Assembly (NCBI GenBank): GCA_934479825.1 | Contig: CAKSOW010000002.1 | Coordinates: 1-64,000, forward strand | Source: an uncultured Eubacteriales bacterium | Lineage (GTDB): Bacteria > Bacillota > Clostridia > Oscillospirales > CAG-382 | Direction of reading: 5' to 3' | Length of the DNA: 64,000 nt | Shown here: positions 60,397 to 64,000 of the stretch, in pieces | Layout: every line of letters starts with the position of its first letter | Numbering within the stretch: the first letter of the stretch is position 1 | Position numbers and translations under genes: made by a program | The notes under the pieces: model-generated | Seen by the model: the letters and a program-made list of their open reading frames with translations, nothing else | Told to the model about the DNA's origin: nothing | The model's database searches: none

Positions 60397-62292
60397 ATGA
60401 CTCCGAAAGAACAAGCTTTCCGCTACTTGAAAAAAGTAGCAAAGCCGGCGCGCTACACCGGCGGCGAAATGAACGAGGTCATCAAAGACAAAGAAAAGAT
60501 AGAGGCACGCTTTGCGTTCTGCTTTCCGGACGCCTATGAGATCGGCATGTCCAACCTCGGTATCAAGATTCTATACGACTGCTTGAACAGTCATGAAAAT
60601 ATCTGGTGTGAACGCTGTTATGCGCCATGGCCGGACATGGGAGAGCTGCTCCGTGAGAAAAACATCCCTCTCTATGCCCACGAAAGCGGCGACGCTTTGC
60701 GCGATTTTGATTTTCTCGGCTTTACGCTACAATATGAAATGTGCTACACCAACATTTTATATGTTCTTTCGTTAGCCGGTATTCCCCTTCTTGCCGCCGA
60801 CCGCACAGATGAACCGATTGTCATTGGCGGCGGCCCGTGCTCCTATAATCCGGAGCCGATTGCCGACTTTTTTGATATTTTCAACATTGGCGAAGGAGAA
60901 GAATCGCTCGCCCAGACTGTGGAGCTTTATATTGAATACAAAAAAACGCACGAGAAATTTGACCGTGCGGAATTTCTGCGTTTGGCGTCGCATTTAAAGG
61001 GCAACTATGTACCTTCTCTTTACACGCCGCATTATGACGAAACTACCGGCATTTTTACCGGCATTACGCCGAAGTATCCCGATGTTCCGGCCTTTATTGA
61101 AAAAAACTGCATTACCGATTTTGACAAGGCACAGTTCCCCTCCTCCATTCCGGTGCCGTTTACTGAAACGGTTCACGACCGCATTATGTTAGAATGTGCG
61201 CGCGGCTGCATGAGAGGCTGTCGGTTCTGTCAGGCAGGGATCATCTACCGTCCGTATCGCGCTAAAAAGCCGGAGACATTAAACAAAGAGGCCTTTGACG
61301 AATACAAAACGAGCGGCTATGAGGAAATTTCGCTCACATCGCTCAGTATAAGCGATTATCCGCGGCTAATGGAACTTGTCGATTTGCTCAAAAGCTGGAC
61401 GGACAAAGAAAAAGTCGGACTTTCGCTGCCATCCATGCGAATCGACAGCTTTGAAGCAGAAATCATGAAAAAAGTGCAGGGTGTGCGCAAATCCGGTCTG
61501 ACCTTTGCGCCGGAGGCCGGAACGCAGCGTCTTCGCGATGTTATCAACAAAAATCTGACCGAAGACGAAATTTTAACCGGCTGTCGCGGCGCTTTTGCCG
61601 CAGGCCGCACAAATGTCAAGCTGTATTTTATGTTGGGACTCCCGACCGAAACCGACGAAGACATCATCGGGATTCCGACGCTCGGCGGAAAGATTGTAGA
61701 TGAATATTATCACACGCCCGGCCGCCCGAAGGGCAAAAGCGTAGACGTAACGATCTCCTGTTCCTGTCTTGTACCCAAGGCGCACACGCCGTTTCAATGG
61801 TTCGGTCAGAACAGCTATGAAGAATTGGTGCGCAAACAGAAACTGCTTGGCGCAAACATCCCGAGCCGCAAGATACGCTACAACTGGCATGAGGCCAAGG
61901 TCAGCCGCTTGGAGGCTGTCTTTGCTCGCGGCGACAGACGGCTGTCGGCCGCTCTTCTTGCGGCGCATGCCAAGGGAATCGTTTTTGACGGCTGGGATGA
62001 ATACTTTGATTACGACAAGTGGATGACTGTTTTTGAAGAAACCGGAATTGACGTTGATTTTTATGCAACGCGCACTTTTTCGTTTGATGAATCGCTCCCG
62101 TGGGATCACATTGACTGCGGTGTGAGCAAAAAATTCCTTCTTGCCGAAGCAAAACGCGCGCTTGACGGTGAGACTACGCCTGACTGCTTGACCAAATGTT
62201 CCGCCTGCGGTGCGGCCAAATTCGGCGCGACGCTCTGCACCAAGCGGTGTATTGACCCAGTCAAAGCAGAGGAAAGTACAAAAACGGAGTGA
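60397..62292 (+). CDS. B12-binding-domain radical SAM protein, TIGR03960 type
   Basis: 631 residues. The N-terminal part resembles a cobalamin-binding domain (FAFCFPDAYEIGMSNLGIKILYDCLN, in part). The radical SAM cluster is ECARGCMRGCRFCQAG. Cys pairs near the C terminus (TKCSACGAA, TLCTKRC) could hold a second metal site. The family is usually fused or adjacent to the TIGR03936 partner; its substrate is not firmly known. RBS AAAAGGTGG. Confidence 0.9.
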   Translation: MTPKEQAFRYLKKVAKPARYTGGEMNEVIKDKEKIEARFAFCFPDAYEIGMSNLGIKILYDCLNSHENIWCERCYAPWPDMGELLREKNIPLYAHESGDALRDFDFLGFTLQYEMCYTNILYVLSLAGIPLLAADRTDEPIVIGGGPCSYNPEPIADFFDIFNIGEGEESLAQTVELYIEYKKTHEKFDRAEFLRLASHLKGNYVPSLYTPHYDETTGIFTGITPKYPDVPAFIEKNCITDFDKAQFPSSIPVPFTETVHDRIMLECARGCMRGCRFCQAGIIYRPYRAKKPETLNKEAFDEYKTSGYEEISLTSLSISDYPRLMELVDLLKSWTDKEKVGLSLPSMRIDSFEAEIMKKVQGVRKSGLTFAPEAGTQRLRDVINKNLTEDEILTGCRGAFAAGRTNVKLYFMLGLPTETDEDIIGIPTLGGKIVDEYYHTPGRPKGKSVDVTISCSCLVPKAHTPFQWFGQNSYEELVRKQKLLGANIPSRKIRYNWHEAKVSRLEAVFARGDRRLSAALLAAHAKGIVFDGWDEYFDYDKWMTVFEETGIDVDFYATRTFSFDESLPWDHIDCGVSKKFLLAEAKRALDGETTPDCLTKCSACGAAKFGATLCTKRCIDPVKAEESTKTE

Positions 62293-62297
62293 CGGAT

Positions 62298-62690
62298 ATG
62301 GAAAAAATCTGGAAAGACCTGTATCAGGCGGCCAAAGCTGTACAGAATAACCGCGAAATCTCTGCGCACGTAAGTGCCGGTTGTGTGGCGGCCGCCATTG
62401 AATCGGCGTCCGGGAACATATACACGGGCGTTTGCATCGACACGGCAAGCACACTTGGCATTTGCGCCGAACGAAATGCGCTTTTTCATATGATCACCTG
62501 CGGCGAAAACAGTTTCCGGCGCGTACTTTGCATTATGCCGGACGGGAAAACGGGTGCGCCATGCGGTGCCTGCCGCGAATTCATGGTTCAGCTCATGGAA
62601 AAAGAAAGCAAAAGCGTGGAAATCATGTTGGATTATGAAACCGGCAGAATCGCAACGCTTGGGGAATTGACACCGGAATGGTGGATTTGA
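62298..62690 (+). CDS. Cytidine deaminase-like protein
   Basis: About 130 residues. The zinc-deaminase motifs are GICAERNAL (His is replaced by Cys, as in the cytidine deaminase class) and GAPCGACREF. The overall layout matches cytidine deaminase or blasticidin-S deaminase; C-terminal contacts differ slightly. The chosen ATG (62298) has GGAG 8 bases upstream, at the end of the preceding gene. It lies between two genes that are normally neighbours. Confidence 0.85.
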   Translation: MEKIWKDLYQAAKAVQNNREISAHVSAGCVAAAIESASGNIYTGVCIDTASTLGICAERNALFHMITCGENSFRRVLCIMPDGKTGAPCGACREFMVQLMEKESKSVEIMLDYETGRIATLGELTPEWWI

Positions 62691-62722
62691 TTCCGCGTCT
62701 TCGGTATTATGGGAGAAAATTC

Positions 62723-63361
62723 ATGCAAGATTATCGAATTACATTTTCAAAGACCGGAAGTCTGTCTTTCATTTCACACTTAGACTTCAATCACAGCTTT
62801 ATCCGGATTCTCAAACGGGCAGGGCTCCCTTTACGCTACTCCGAGGGATTCAATCCGCGCCCGAAGATCGTATTCGGCCTTCCGCTCTCGGTGGGCATGG
62901 AGGGCTGCAACGAAATTGTGGACATCTCTTTGACGGAAGATTTGACAAACGAAGAGGTTGAACGCCGTCTGAAAGAGGCTATGCCGCCCGACTTAGTGAT
63001 CAAGCGTGTGGAAACGCCGCTTATCAAGCTCAAATATATCGAGCTTGCCGAATATGAGGTATTTTTCCCGAATTTCAAAGCAGACGCGGCCGCCATTGAC
63101 GAAGTTTTAAAAAATCCGCCGCCGGTTCTCAAACACTCCAAATCCGGTGAAAAACTAACCGAGATTGCGCCTATGCTGCGCTCACACCGCGTAGAGACAA
63201 CCGATTCCGGCACACGTCTGTTTTTAACGCTCACGGCTTACGACAGCATGTACTTAAAGCCGGATTATGTGGTGGATTCTTTGAATGCAGCCGGCCTTGC
63301 ACTTCCCGAAGAATATACGGTGGCGCGCACGGCTATTCTCTTCAAGAACCCGGAAAAATAA
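62723..63361 (+). CDS. Radical SAM-associated protein, TIGR03936 type (DUF2344)
   Basis: About 212 residues from MQDYRITFSKTG, with GGGAGA upstream. The family opening ITFSKTGSLSFISHLDF and GFNPRPKIVFGLPLSVG is clear. It accompanies TIGR03960 radical SAM proteins and may bind RNA or the substrate of that enzyme. Exact role unknown. Confidence 0.9.
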   Translation: MQDYRITFSKTGSLSFISHLDFNHSFIRILKRAGLPLRYSEGFNPRPKIVFGLPLSVGMEGCNEIVDISLTEDLTNEEVERRLKEAMPPDLVIKRVETPLIKLKYIELAEYEVFFPNFKADAAAIDEVLKNPPPVLKHSKSGEKLTEIAPMLRSHRVETTDSGTRLFLTLTAYDSMYLKPDYVVDSLNAAGLALPEEYTVARTAILFKNPEK

Positions 63362-63389
63362 AAAACAGATAAATACAGAAGGCAGAATT

Positions 63390-64000
63390 ATGACAGAATA
63401 CAAAGCGCAGACCGTTGATGTAGCCGTCATCGGTGCAGGACATGCCGGTATTGAAGCTTCTCTTGCCGCCGCACGCATGGGCAACAAAACCGTACTTTTT
63501 ACTATCAACCTCGACGCGGTCGGCAACATGCCCTGCAATCCCTCCATCGGTGGCACGGGCAAAGGTCATCTGGTATACGAGATCGATGCGTTAGGCGGCG
63601 AAATGGGGCAGATTGCAGACAAAGTCTGCATGCAGAGCCGTATTCTCAACCGCGGCAAAGGGCCTGCCGTACACTCGCTTCGCATGCAGGCTGACCGCGC
63701 CAAATACCGGATCTTAATGAAACAGGTCGTCGAAAACACGCCGAACCTTTCTCTTGTACAGGCGGAAATTGTCGATTTGCGAAAGAAAGACGGCGCATGG
63801 GAGCTTGTCACGCGCTTAGGCGCTGTCTGGACGGCAAAAGCCGTGGTACTCAGCACCGGCACATATTTGAAAGGCAACATTATCGTAGGCGATGTCAGCT
63901 ATTCCGGAGGGCCGGACGGCATGTTCCCGGCCGGCAGTCTGTCCGACGCGCTGTTGAAACTCGATATTCCGTTAATGCGTTTCAAAACGGGAACTCCCGT
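63390..64000 (+). CDS. mnmG: tRNA uridine-34 carboxymethylaminomethyl enzyme MnmG, 3' end missing
   Basis: The frame runs from ATG 63390 to the window edge (about 203 codons seen of roughly 630). The FAD-binding motif VAVIGAGHAGIEASLAAARMG and the MnmG signatures MPCNPSIGGTGKG and RILNRGKGPAVHSLR are present. With MnmE it modifies the wobble uridine of several tRNAs. It normally sits behind mnmE near the origin; here it follows the radical-SAM pair. Confidence 0.95.
   Translation, partial: MTEYKAQTVDVAVIGAGHAGIEASLAAARMGNKTVLFTINLDAVGNMPCNPSIGGTGKGHLVYEIDALGGEMGQIADKVCMQSRILNRGKGPAVHSLRMQADRAKYRILMKQVVENTPNLSLVQAEIVDLRKKDGAWELVTRLGAVWTAKAVVLSTGTYLKGNIIVGDVSYSGGPDGMFPAGSLSDALLKLDIPLMRFKTGTP

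Overview
The window looks like one chromosomal contig of an uncultured anaerobic, gut-type Clostridia (Bacillota). The evidence is the SUF system of SufU type, DivIVA, SpoVB-type flippase, FtsEX with a PcsB-like hydrolase, T-box and L-box leaders, Jag/KhpB, RqcH, TrmK/Nif3, and many secreted proteins with SLH, GLUG and InlB-type repeats. Base composition is moderate and most genes are housekeeping. No phage, integrase, transposase or CRISPR array is visible. Both ends cut genes: an RNase M5-like gene on the left and mnmG on the right.

Layout. 1-4.9 kb: RNase M5-like gene, a repeat-rich gap, pyrG, and a secreted GLUG-repeat protein. 4.9-10.2 kb: rrf2-sufCBDSU iron-sulfur operon with an operator-like palindrome at its promoter. 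10.3-12.9 kb: mreB-like gene, a D-2-hydroxyacid dehydrogenase, and an HMA-domain metal protein behind a DtxR-type box. 13-20.2 kb: putative rhamnoside-degrading locus (GH78 and GH106-like enzymes) divergent from two AraC regulators. 20.3-20.9 kb: tRNA-Val(CAC) and a candidate type I toxin-antitoxin locus. 20.9-24.2 kb: three-gene ABC importer behind a T-box whose specifier reads UGG, hence predicted tryptophan uptake. 24.4-26.6 kb: flavin-type protein and a flippase. 26.7-32.5 kb: large surface proteins, one with a 42-residue acidic partner and an (AT)13 tract in its promoter. 32.8-34.9 kb: AgrC/AgrA-like two-component pair.

35-49 kb: sugar isomerase, orphan RHH regulator, divIVA-fumarase beta-PqqD operon, rqcH, Nif3/TrmK with an inserted transglutaminase-like gene, ilvE, and the conserved rpmH-rnpA-yidD-yidC-jag block, here without dnaA. 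47.7-58 kb: a long leftward run with a transporter, CapA, CtpA, the FtsE-FtsX-M23 division module, a CdaR-like regulator, RsmE and PrmA. 58.2-60.3 kb: lysine riboswitch followed by dapA and dapB. 60.4-64 kb: radical-SAM pair split by a cytidine deaminase-like gene, then mnmG.

The most unusual items are four. First, a 23-residue membrane peptide has its own strong promoter, a leader hairpin that hides its ribosome-binding site, and a convergent promoter on the other strand. Second, a two-hairpin element occurs six times, always just after a gene and always in the same orientation relative to that gene. Third, an (AT)13 tract sits in the promoter of a large surface protein and could be phase-variable. 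Fourth, a tandem duplication has left a decayed copy of the pyrG 3' end.
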